This document shows positions 53,880-64,000 of a DNA stretch of 64,000 bases, one piece after another; position 1 is the first letter of the stretch, and every line of letters begins with the position of its first letter. The stretch is taken from the NCBI GenBank assembly GCA_050084985.1, contig JBITNC010000001.1:29450001-29514000 (forward strand), in the 5' to 3' direction. Position numbers and translations under genes: made by a program. Source of the DNA: Nageia nagi. Its lineage: Eukaryota; Pinophyta. The notes under the pieces were generated by a model, which did not search any database, was not told the DNA's origin, and saw only the letters and a program-made list of their open reading frames with translations.

Positions 53880-56640
53880 GTATTTTATTTTTTATTTTCA
53901 TTTCAACATCACAAGTGCATTTTTTATCAAGAAAAATGCTTATATGCACTTTTGACCAAAGTAAAAAAAAGGTTAACTTTGGCATAGACTAAGGGTGAAT
54001 AAAAGATGATGAAGGAAGAAATAGGATGGATGAGGGTTGATTATGACAAATGGACTAGATTAGGTTCTAGATAATAATTAATGATGATAGGTGACAAATT
54101 TGAATGTCTACACCCCTTTTTTTAATCTCCATGGCTTTTGAGAAACATAAACACATTTGACAATGCAACAAACCCATAAGTCCCTTGTAAAGGAATAATT
54201 AAATTCATTAGAGATTTATAGGTATGCTCCACTATTTAAAGTAAAGGTTAGTGAAAAATATTTGTAAATTTATAAATATTAGGAATTTTTAAATCTAGAT
54301 TTCCCTAAAAAAAATAAAAATAAAAAATAAAGTTCTTGTATACTTGTAATGTTAGGATTTTTTTTTTTAAATTTATTCATAGTATCATTGAAATTTTCCA
54401 AGTATTTGATACTTACAAGTTTAAATCACCTATATCATGAGATAAAAAGGGGCCCATTTCCCTAATAAAAATAATTTATTTATTTTGATACATTATCCAT
54501 CAAATATGAATTGGTAGTAAATTTTGGGTGACCTAGTAGCAAATTTTGGTCATTAGGTAGAAGATTTACGGTAACCTGGTAGCATATTTATGGTTACTTA
54601 GTTGGAAATTTATGATGACTTGGTAACATATTTATGATGACCAATTAGGAAATATATGACAACTTTATAACAAATTTATGGTGATAGGAAATTTATGATG
54701 AATCGGTAGCATATTTTTGATGAATTAATAGAAACTTTATGATGACTATTAGATATTTATGATGACTTGATAGCAAATTTGTGATGAACTAATAATAGAT
54801 TTTGGTTGGTTCAGTAGCAATTTTGGAATAGGGTATATTCCAAAGGGCATCACATTTTATCTTTAAAAAATTAAACAAATCAAAAATTGGTTTGGAACTC
54901 CTTAAAACCCTCAAAAACTCCCCAAAAGATCCTCAAAATGAGCTTTAATTTTTTTTTGCAATTTGATACCAAAGAAAGATAAAATATAGATCTAGCAAGG
55001 GTAATAGGTGAAAATAATTAAGGAGGCTAGATATTAGGGTTACAAATGAAGATTTAGAGAGGACCATACAACTAAATTGCATGCCTAATTACTTGTATGT
55101 TAACCATGTCTATTTTTATGTAGCTTCTAGTTCTATAGGATTACATATATTTAAAAGTTTTTACACCTTTTTCTTAATAAGTTAGTAATTTTGCCAACTT
55201 TCTATATCCTTTTATGGTTTAGATATGGAATTTGACAAGCATTATAAAAGGTTTTCATCGTATTTTCCACCATTTCTAAATGGGTTTTTATCAGATTCAC
55301 CAAAATTTTATAAGTTTTGTTTTTGGTCTTAAAATTTATATTAGAAATTGGTAACAAAAAAAAAAACTAATTCTATATGAATCGCTAACAAATTTTTGTG
55401 ACCTGATAGCATATTTATGATGACCTAGTATAAATTTATGGTTGTAAAGTAGTGAATTTATAATGACTTAGTAGCATATTTTTTAGGAATTAGTAAAAGA
55501 TTTATGGTGACCTAATACAAGATTTATGGTTACCTAACAAGAAATTTATGACAACTCAATAGTAGATTTATGATGATCTAGTAGAAATTTATGATGATTG
55601 AGTAACATATTTACGATGACTTGATAACAAATTTGTAATAATTGGATAACATATTTATGATGACTTGATAGAAAATCTGTAATGGCATGGTACTAAATTT
55701 TAAGTGACTTTGTAGCATTTTGGAGTAGGGTATTTTTTGAAGGGTGTAACTTTTGATATGAAAATTCATTTTCAAAGTTGTTTTTTTAAGATATAAATGA
55801 ATTCAATGCATTAAAAAAATAAACATTAGTTTGTCACACATTGAAACCCTCAAATACTCTTTAGAAGACCTTCAAAATGAGCTTTAAAGTTTTATAGTGT
55901 AATCTTAAAAAAAAAGCGAATAAAGATCTAGTAAGGATAATAGGTGAAAACTCTTTAGGAGGCTAGATATTTGGGTTACAAATGAATATATAGAGAGGAA
56001 TATATGTTTACATTACATGCCCATTACCTTTATGCTAACCATGTATATTTTTATGTGGCTTCTATTCTATATAATTTAGAATATTTTTAGTTTTTATATA
56101 TTTTTCTAATTAAGTTACTAATTTTAACAAATTTTTCTATTTTTTATGATTCAAGTATGGAATTAACCAACTTATATAAATACTTTTTCACTAGATTCAT
56201 AACCATTTGTAAATTAATTGCCTATAGATTTACTAAATTTTTATAAAGTAATTTTTTTTGGGGTAGAGGGGGTCTTAGAATTTCCCTTAGAAATCGGAGA
56301 ATTTTCAAAATTAGGGACCAAATAAAATGCCTATATGTTTTAAAATCACAAATGTACTTTTTGCTAAGAAAATTTCTATAAAATTTTTGACCAAAGTTAA
56401 AAAGGTTAACTTTAAGGTTGATTAAGGGTGAACGAAAGATGATTAAGGAAGAAATATGATGGATAAATGTTGATTAGGAGAAAAGGATTGAATTATGTTT
56501 GAGATAATAATTAATGATGATAGATGATAAATATGGGTATCTACATATTTCTTTTATCTCCAAGTATTTTGAGAAACTAGAGAAAAAGAAACATATCTAA
56601 TAATGTAACAAACCTATTAGCACCCTAATTTTGAGCTTTC
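53880..56640 (+). repeat. 3' side of gypsy element: duplicated block and minisatellites
   Basis: The block 53900-54190 recurs at 56340-56640 (about 2.43 kb apart), including the phrase AATAATTAATGATGATAG and nearby TCTACA. Between them 54500-54830 and 55380-55740 are two degenerate arrays of about 25-bp units, TAGTAGCATATTTATGATGACC, each followed by TCAAAATGAGCTTTAA and AGGAGGCTAGATATT. The same array type occurs at 14030-14400. The layout suggests noncoding 3' sequence of this gypsy family, partly duplicated, but no LTR pair could be defined. Confidence 0.6.
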
Positions 56641-57399
56641 AAAATCTTTAATAAAAGGGGGATATTTCATGTTTTCAACTATGCTTCATGGTTGATTATT
56701 ATTTTACTCATGATATTTTTTTGTTAGATAAAAAGAAAATGGTTTTGAAAGAGTCCCTTACCCTTGTACATTTATCTATAGGAAACATAATTAAAAATCT
56801 AGTAGAATACAAATTTTCTATTCTATAAGAAAATAAGGACTACTATTGAGTTATATTGCTTTAAGTCTCTTGTTATATTGGTCTACTCTCATTAGGTAGT
56901 ATGCGATTAGAAACACCACATTCTTCCTTGCATTTATTCATCTTGTGGCCTTCGATGCTGATAATTACATTCATTTAGATCAGGTTGTACTCATCGTGAT
57001 CTACCTTGCAATTGTTCACCTTAGAGCCTTTGATGCATACATTGCATACATTTGGGGCAAGTTCTCCATTGTTAGTAGAGTTAATTTTCTTAAGGCATTA
57101 AGGACTTAACCTAGGTCAAATTGTAGCATTGGAGGGTCCATTGAGACATTGATGGCTTTCTTTGAGCCCATTCCTTGATGAGGATTTATGATTGGTTGGA
57201 TATCTTAGACTATTACATTTGGATCTTTTAATTGGATTTCTCTCATGTTGTTCAAAATCTGTACTAGTATTCTTATTAGTTATTTGGATTGGCTTGAGAA
57301 AATCCTTGCATTGTGTTCTATCCATGTATTCTAGCAGAATAGGGAAATGAATATCTTCCATATTTTTTCCATATTGAACTTAGGGCTCTCCATTGAATC

Positions 57400-57690
57400 C
57401 ACCAATCCTTGATTTATTTTGGTCTCACATAATCCACTCCCATGGAATTCAACCAAATTTCCCAAATAATTACCAGAAAGGTGCAAGTCATGAATAGGTG
57501 GTCAATGGTCTTCTCATTTTCTAGACAAAATACACATATATTTGGTCCATGAAAGCCCCTCTTTTGTAAGTTATCCCAACTAGTAATTTTGCCCAAGAAT
57601 ACCAACTAGGTAAAAATGTTCATCTTGGGGATGCACTTGGAATTCCACAAGTCTCTCCAAGGTACTAATTCAATTGGTTTTTTAAGATTA
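57400..57690 (-). pseudogene. LINE (L1-type) fragment, RT zinc-binding domain
   Basis: On the minus strand a frame with one stop encodes the zf-RVT region of plant L1-type LINEs: KCIPKMNIF, KITSWDNLQKRGF, ICVFCLENEKTIDHLF and CTFLVIIWEIW, with the C-x2-C and H-x-C spacing of the family. The upstream RT is missing. Sequence toward 56900 might be the decayed tail. Present only as a fossil. Confidence 0.85.
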
Positions 57691-58554
57691 CTCAAATATC
57701 ATCCTTGAGTTTGTATATATTACATGAGTTTCCCCTCCATTCTAATCAATTAGGTTCCTGCATAAGAGGAGGGCATGAACCAATTTTCATATGAATATAT
57801 TCTAATTCTCTTATTTGATATATTTTTTCTCATTGCATTTTATCAATCTCAAAAATTCCCTAAGTGAGTATGTTTAATGAAGTTATCCTCGACCAACATA
57901 GTCCGAATAAGTGAAATTATGATACATCAAAATCAAAGTATAAAATAATGGATTTTATGATTTCATATCAAATATCTCAACATCATGAACTCATCACTTT
58001 TTACAAATTATCAAATGGAGCTATGATTTGTGAGATATTAAAATTCCAAGTTTTATTAAAAATGAGTAATTTCATTTAATTGATAATCCATAGGCTTTCC
58101 ATCATTTTGTTTTAATAATTTAGGATTTTAAAACATGCCTTGCAGCCACTTGTTGTAAAGCTATCGATTCCAAGAATATCATAAAATTAATAGATAAAGA
58201 AAAGGATTTCATATGAAAAAGTTATGCATAAAATTATTCATTAATTGCTATTTGGCAATTCAATTCAAAACTATCAAATATCATGAGAGTAGGCCAAAAT
58301 TTTAAATGACTTGATCTTGGTCATCCAATGAGAAAAACATGTTGTACAATTAGTTATTTTGATCGACTCATAATAAATATTATAGTGAAAGTATTTTCTT
58401 GAAAAATGGATGCTTGTATCTTAAGATATTACAAAAGAAAGGTTCAGATTTGAGAAGATGCCACCAACCAAAGTGAGATTGACACTTGTCACCATTTCCT
58501 AGATAAAAAAGTATAAATATTTTATACAAATTTGAAAGTCTTAGTTAGACATCC
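57691..58554. other. AT-rich DNA, nothing recognised
   Basis: No domain, repeat unit or RNA gene was seen. The adjacent LINE may originally have extended into the first 100 bases. Confidence 0.4.
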
Positions 58555-58950
58555 AAAAATTTGGAAATATAAGATCTAACATCTTATAAATGTATGATGT
58601 GTGACCTTCAACACTTAACCAAATTCAGTGTGGGCAAGCCACAAATATGAAAAACATAGATCTATCATCTTGTAAATATATGATGTGATACCTTCAACAC
58701 TTAACCAAATTCAATGTGGACAAGTCACAAATATGGAAAATACAATATCTACCATCTTGCAAATGTGCAAGGTGCAACCATCAACACTTAACCAAATTCA
58801 TTATGGTAAAATCACAAATGTGGAAAACACAAGATCTACCATATTTCAAATGTATGATGTATGACCTTTAACACAACCAAGTTAAGTGTCAGTAAGTTGT
58901 AAATATGAAAAAATAAGATCTACCATCTTGCAAATGTATGACTTATGACT
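58555..58950 (+). repeat. Tandem repeat, about 86-bp period, about five units
   Basis: AGATCTACCATCTTGCAAAT occurs with variation at about 58572, 58658, 58745, 58832 and 58916, each followed by GTATGATGTGTGACCTTCAA and AACACTTAACCAAATTCA. Units are about 75-85 percent alike by eye. Confidence 0.88.
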
Positions 58951-59699
58951 TAAGGATGATGAAGGGAGAACTAAGACAAGGGTATGAAAACACTATCTCC
59001 TTCCTCTTGTGAATTTATGACTTGTGATCTAAGGACAATGAAGGGAGTATCAGTAATTAAGTGATCATAACATTAAAATTGGGAATTTATTTTTAGTACC
59101 ATAAAAAGAATTTTAAATAAGATAAGATTATATATAGCCTAATAAATATTTGAGGAGTAAAGATAATGATGGAGAATAGACAATTGAATGAAATGATTTA
59201 GTCACACTAACATAAGTAAAGAAGTGTTAATCATTAAATGGTCATAACTTTCACAATGGAACTTCTTTTAAGTGTCGTTAGAATTATTAAAAGTAGGAGG
59301 AGAAAGATTCAACAAAAAAATATAAAAGATTGATCTCAATCTAGTAGTGCATGTTAAAAATTATGTCTTCCTCACTCACCTTTGAAAACAAAAAATCCTA
59401 ATAAGGAGAGTATTATTTTTTGTCTAAAGAATTTATATACAATTTAATGATAGTATATTGTTTGAAGGAAAAATATATACATAGCCTCTATTGAGGAACA
59501 TAAAAATGCAATATTTGGGTAGCATTCCATAAAAATATGAAATAAATATGTTGGATTATGTAGATGGAAACCTCAAAAGAGATAAAGTGATTCAAGTAAA
59601 GATCAAGGAGTATGGTAGCTTCATTATTGGAATTACTTTTGACTGATAACAACATCAAAAGGCTCAACATGACACATGGAATTAATGGGAAATTAGTTA

Positions 59700-60010
59700 T
59701 AGTTTTTGTATAGGGTAAATATCTTTAAATTTTCTTTTATTTTTAATTTTGTTGTAATGAGATTTAGATTAAATTTTTAAGTGACACTTGGTAGTAGGCT
59801 AGGTAATTAGTGTTTTAAAAAGTCAAGGAAGTTAAAAAGTCATAGGTTAGGGTATCCAAAGAGTCACTTTTGTAACTCCCAAAAGTTTTATAAATTGGGA
59901 GAGGCTCTTGATTTTAGGAATCTCCTAGAATTAAAAATAATTTATGTAATGAAGCCTGTTATATCAATAAAGATATCAATTTTTCTTCTATCTTATGTTG
60001 TTTATTTTCT
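59700..60010 (+). repeat. LTR-like segment (no partner found)
   Basis: A TATA-like TTTATAAATTGGGAG (about 59888) is followed about 70 bp on by TCAATAAAGATATCAATTTTTC, the usual TATA-to-polyadenylation order of a plant LTR. No second copy, primer site or target duplication was seen, so it may be a truncated LTR. Confidence 0.4.
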
Positions 60011-60059
60011 TATGAGATCAAATTCTAAAGAGAAATAATAAAGTTACAAGTTTTTTATG

Positions 60060-62850
60060 TAATAATTTTATGTTTGATTTTGAATTTATTTCATTTCATG
60101 AGTTATCAAGTTTATTATACAACTAACTTATGAAGGTATATGATGTTTTATACAAGATATACAACATTGGCCAAACATATTGTAAGAGACAAACATGATA
60201 AGAAAAATTGATATATTTAGTGTAAAGCAATCAAAAGGATTTATATAAAGAAATAGAATCCAAGAAGTTCAAGTTGAACAACCCAAAACAAAATATTAGT
60301 GTTCCTCCATCAATACACATTTTGATATGCATTACAAGGAAGACCATGGAATGAAAAATAATTTAATATCAAAATAGATTGTTGAAATCCTATCAAGCAA
60401 AGAGTGTCAACAACTACTTGAAGAAGCTAAAGAAAATATGATCTCATCACTTCTTTTAGAATACAAAAGGCAATAAAATCAAGAAAAATGTTCAAGTGTT
60501 GTAGATAAGGTGAAAGTCTTTTCCAAGAAGATTTTTCTCATGTCATGAAATTGGGAAGTTCTCTACCCTCAATAAGAAATGAAAGGTAATTTATCCTCAA
60601 TACGAAATGGAAGGTTTAAAAGATCAAACATAGTTTGGGAAAATCAATTCATTAGAGAATTATATAACTTATATGAAGAACATTCAATATATGAGGAAAC
60701 TCTTTTAAACCATCAAAATGTAAGGTATATTCAAGAACTTCTATATGTATAAATGGAAGAGCCAAATGAAGAAATAACCATGATATTTATTTCAAAATAT
60801 CTAGTGTTTCATGAATACGATAAATATAGTGATCATATTTTAAAACAAGATCAACCTAATATTCATATTTAGAGGCAAGTCTATTACAAAGATGATCATT
60901 TCTATAATGAGGTAAAATTCCTAAATACCTTTGAATAAAATCAAGTTATCGAAGGTGTATATTGCATATTTTCTAATGCTCAAGATCATGACATCAAGGA
61001 ATGCCTTATAATAGATCATCTAGATGAAAGATCAATCATGGTATTCCTAGCAAATCAAATTTGATCAAGGAATGAGAAATAATTTTTTTTATAATGGTAA
61101 AAAATTTACAATGGGTTTTCAAAATGATAGGGCCCCAAAACCCATACATACATAAGTTTATAAATATTCGAAATTATTACATATGATTCAAAAAACTATC
61201 ATCTAAGAGTCATCATAGTTACAACAAAATACTACAGGAAACTATCCTTATTTTCTACTTGCTAGTCATACCATCCACGCACTGGCTGCACCACATAGCT
61301 CTAATATAATTTGAAATTAGAATATTTTTTGTTGAAATATTCCCAGCATAATTCAATTTCCATCTTGGATAGATCATATGTGTTCTAAATTGGGATTTTC
61401 ATAGGAACTTCATTTTGTGTAGAGGCCAAATTTACCTTCCAATGATCTACACCAAGATTTTGTTTATTATACCATGGATATTGAATAGCCTTCATTTCCA
61501 TTCTCACCAATGTGATATTCATCCATTCCCTAAATCATCTCCTAATTCAACCCCATTCCTTGAAATACCTATGCTTCCCTTAGATTTTCCATAATTTTAT
61601 TTTTGGTCCTTTAGGGTTGCTCCTTAAATTGAATTATTGAGAGCCCATAGGAGAATTACCTTTAATATCCATTTCCTCCATTATTGGAGGAGACAATAAA
61701 GTTTCTTCTGAAGAGCATGGTTCCATGTCATCCTCTTCTTTAGATTAAATAATAAATTTACCTTTTATCCTTTATGTGGCTTCACTCTCTTCAAATTCTA
61801 ACAAAGAGTCCTCCAAATATGAGGAGAAAACTATCACCAGAGATGTGGTTGGTCTCTCTATTTAAGGAAGCCAGAGTAAGAAGCTGCTATTGGATGATCC
61901 TAAGGTTATTTAAGCTTGGGGATCTCTTAGAGGAGGTTTAGGTAACTACTATGGTAGTAGGCTCATCCTTCTTGCTCCAATGTGCTTAAAATTTACTAGA
62001 ATATTAATTAAACCTTGATGGACATGAACCACTCCCCTATTTCTCATAAAGTAAATTTTTAGTGAGTGGAATGAAAAGTAGGAGAGATTTAATCTATACA
62101 TACCCTTGAAATGATTCAAAAAAATAAATTAGAAGTCATAAAGCTTAGATTATCTACCCTCCATTATAAATAAATTTACAATTACCTTCACCACCTCATC
62201 CCAAGGGTACTAAATTGAAGCAATGGGGTAGGCAAAATTCCTTTTCTCTGGTAGAGGCACATTTGCTTGTAGAAAGCCTACACCTTGTCTACAAGTGTTT
62301 GCACCTATATGCTATGATTTATTACATAATTGGCCATGCCCATAATCACTTCAATCAATTAAACATTGATTATAAAGTGGTTCCTATATACTACTAATCT
62401 TCCTTCATACTATATCTCTAATACTTGTCTTGACCAACTAGGATTATGACCATTCAGAGCATTTATGAATCCATTTATACCCTTTTTATAAAGAATTCAC
62501 TAGACAAATTGATACTGCCTAAATTCCTCTCTAGAGGCTAGCTAAAGATGCTTTTAGCCTATCATTTTCTTTTAATGCAACCAACATGTTGAATTATTAC
62601 AAGTGTTTCTCCCTATATTATGATTTCCAATTTGCCATCCCAAATTTTGAATCTCAACCCTCCATCTATCACCATTATCTACAATTTTCATTAGCTTGAT
62701 CCATGGGATTACTATAGAGATTTCGTGTGTAGTTCCTTCTCTCATGATCCTTTAGGTGTTTCATTATTCACTCATGTGAGTCATGCAAGTTACTTCTCTT
62801 CTCTCCTACCTTATTAGAGTCTAAGTCCTACTTTCCATCTTTACATATCA
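60060..62850. other. AT-rich DNA, no confident features
   Basis: The region holds short frames broken by stops. The minus strand at about 61380-61730 has a longer low-stop stretch beginning EEDDMEPCSSEETLL that I cannot assign; given the LINE to the right it could be decayed LINE sequence. Confidence 0.35.
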
Positions 62851-62859
62851 ACTTCTAGT

Positions 62860-64000
62860 TCTCTTCAACCATACAACATATTTTTCTTATCAATCTTTTA
62901 GCTTTCATCAACTTTTCTTGGAATATTCATCTATTTCTTTCCTTCCATACTTCCCATAACATATGAGTAAGTACCATAGAGAGATTAATTCAATGATATC
63001 TATCCCAAATTTGAATGTTTTTTCTCCTAAGATTCCTCTCCAGACTTCCTAGGTGAAAGGGGAGAATTAACTTAAATGATCCATTGATTCCTCAACTTTG
63101 TAACACAATGAGAATCTATTGATCAAGATTTTTCCACTTTTCCTCAAGTTATCAATAATTAACATTCATTTCCTAAAGACTAACCATAGGAAGTGAGTTA
63201 CCTTTAGAGCGATCCCTTTAATCCAGACCTTCTTGATTGGGAATTTGCTCTCATCTACATCCAAGAGAGCTAAGTATCCCAACTTAACTGAGTACATGCC
63301 TCCTTTTCCTAGTTTCATCTTGGGATGTCATGACCATTATTTGGGGATAATGGTGCTATAATCAACATATTGCTAACTACTTTCGTAGCTAAAGAGAGAT
63401 CATGGCCTAGAGGTCATAGCATTTTCCATGATCTCTATCTATTACTATCATCCATGTAGTATTGGGCCTTCCAACCAACATTATTACTTCTCCAACTAAC
63501 CAAGTCATATAGGTTTGGAATATGAATGAGAGGTTTACCTCCTAGCCATTCATATTCCCAAAATTATGCATCCCTTCCATTGCCAATGCTCTAGGATACA
63601 TTCTCCTTTAGGATATGTCTGATTTTAGAGATGCCATTCCAAAAGGCTAAGCCTTGCCTTCTAAATTTTTTTTGAATTAAGTTTGATCCTTTCATAAAAT
63701 ATTTTCTTTAGAAAATACTCATCCACTCCATTTAATTACTAGTACTCACTTTCCATGCAAGTTTATCCATAGTGCCATATTGAATTATTTCACACTATGG
63801 AGATTGAGAACTGCCTGATACGTAGGCTTACAAACCTTGGAATATTTTACTAAAACTATCCTTTTCTTTTCCTCCATACTAGTTTAGAGGAATTTGTTGA
63901 ATATTTGATCAATTTTCTCACATATGCTTATCAAGATTTTAAATACAAAAGCACAATATACATGCATACTCTAAAGCACTATTTTAACCAATAGGCAATT
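62860..64000 (-). pseudogene. LINE (L1-type) fragment reaching window edge
   Basis: Reading the minus strand from the right edge gives degraded but ordered pieces of a plant LINE C-terminal region. Near 63780 is LNLHSVK-FNMAL. Near 63640 is FWNGISKIRHIL, then SIGNGRD and FWEYEWLGGKPLI (63600-63530). Near 63280 is SVKLGYLALL, then the zf-RVT part VTHFLWLVF, LRKSGKILINR and VEESMDHL (63200-63060). Stops and frameshifts are frequent. It is on the same strand as the 57.4-kb fragment but is a separate copy, since both contain the zf-RVT domain. Confidence 0.75.

Noticed and set aside
54104-54115. A definite minus-strand LTR start (TGTAGACATTC after an A/G-rich tract)
   Set aside because: No second LTR end, primer site or target duplication could be matched, so it is mentioned only as a possibility.

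Overview
The window is nuclear DNA of a land plant with a large, AT-rich, retrotransposon-crowded genome; a gymnosperm is plausible, but that is inference. It holds one clear host gene, an intron-containing ER Hsp70 (BiP) on the minus strand at 4621-10500. Almost everything else recognisable is transposon DNA in several stages of decay. Left edge (1-4600): the 5' end of a minus-strand Ty1/copia element (LTR 915-1396, primer site 901-912) sits inside a broken hAT transposase gene (1397-3393, three apparent introns). BiP region (4621-10930): eight exons join to a 668-residue protein with signal peptide, the three Hsp70 signatures and a C-terminal HEEL in place of the usual plant HDEL. Its upstream DNA carries an exact plant unfolded-protein-response element (10811-10826) and a 16-bp G-box palindrome (10727-10742), so the gene looks stress-regulated. 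A solo copia LTR with a perfect target duplication lies about 1.6 kb upstream in the same orientation (12094-12576). Central region (14621-53800): a nest of retrotransposons. The outermost is a plus-strand Ty3/gypsy element of the Tat lineage (dual RNase H). Its gag is split by a complete copia element ('Copia-1', 16494-25929, duplication CTTAT), and its protease/pol junction by a second copia element ('A', minus strand, 26775-50003). Element A is in turn split by 'C' (28649-35481, duplication ACATT, almost no coding capacity) and 'B' (39695-48282, duplication CATTA). All pol genes are broken. Copia-1 has the most similar LTRs (about 98 percent by hand comparison), so it is probably the youngest insertion. 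Its long leader between primer site and gag contains a decayed run of pentatricopeptide (PPR) repeats, apparently captured host sequence; elements A and B carry unrelated, G+C-richer segments at the corresponding place. Right region (53800-64000): the gypsy 3' side with degenerate minisatellite arrays and a duplicated block about 2.43 kb apart, two minus-strand LINE fragments (57400-57690 and 62860 to the edge), an 86-bp tandem repeat (58555-58950), an LTR-like segment near 59700-60000, and otherwise unrecognised AT-rich DNA. No CRISPR arrays, rRNA genes or convincing intact tRNA genes were seen.
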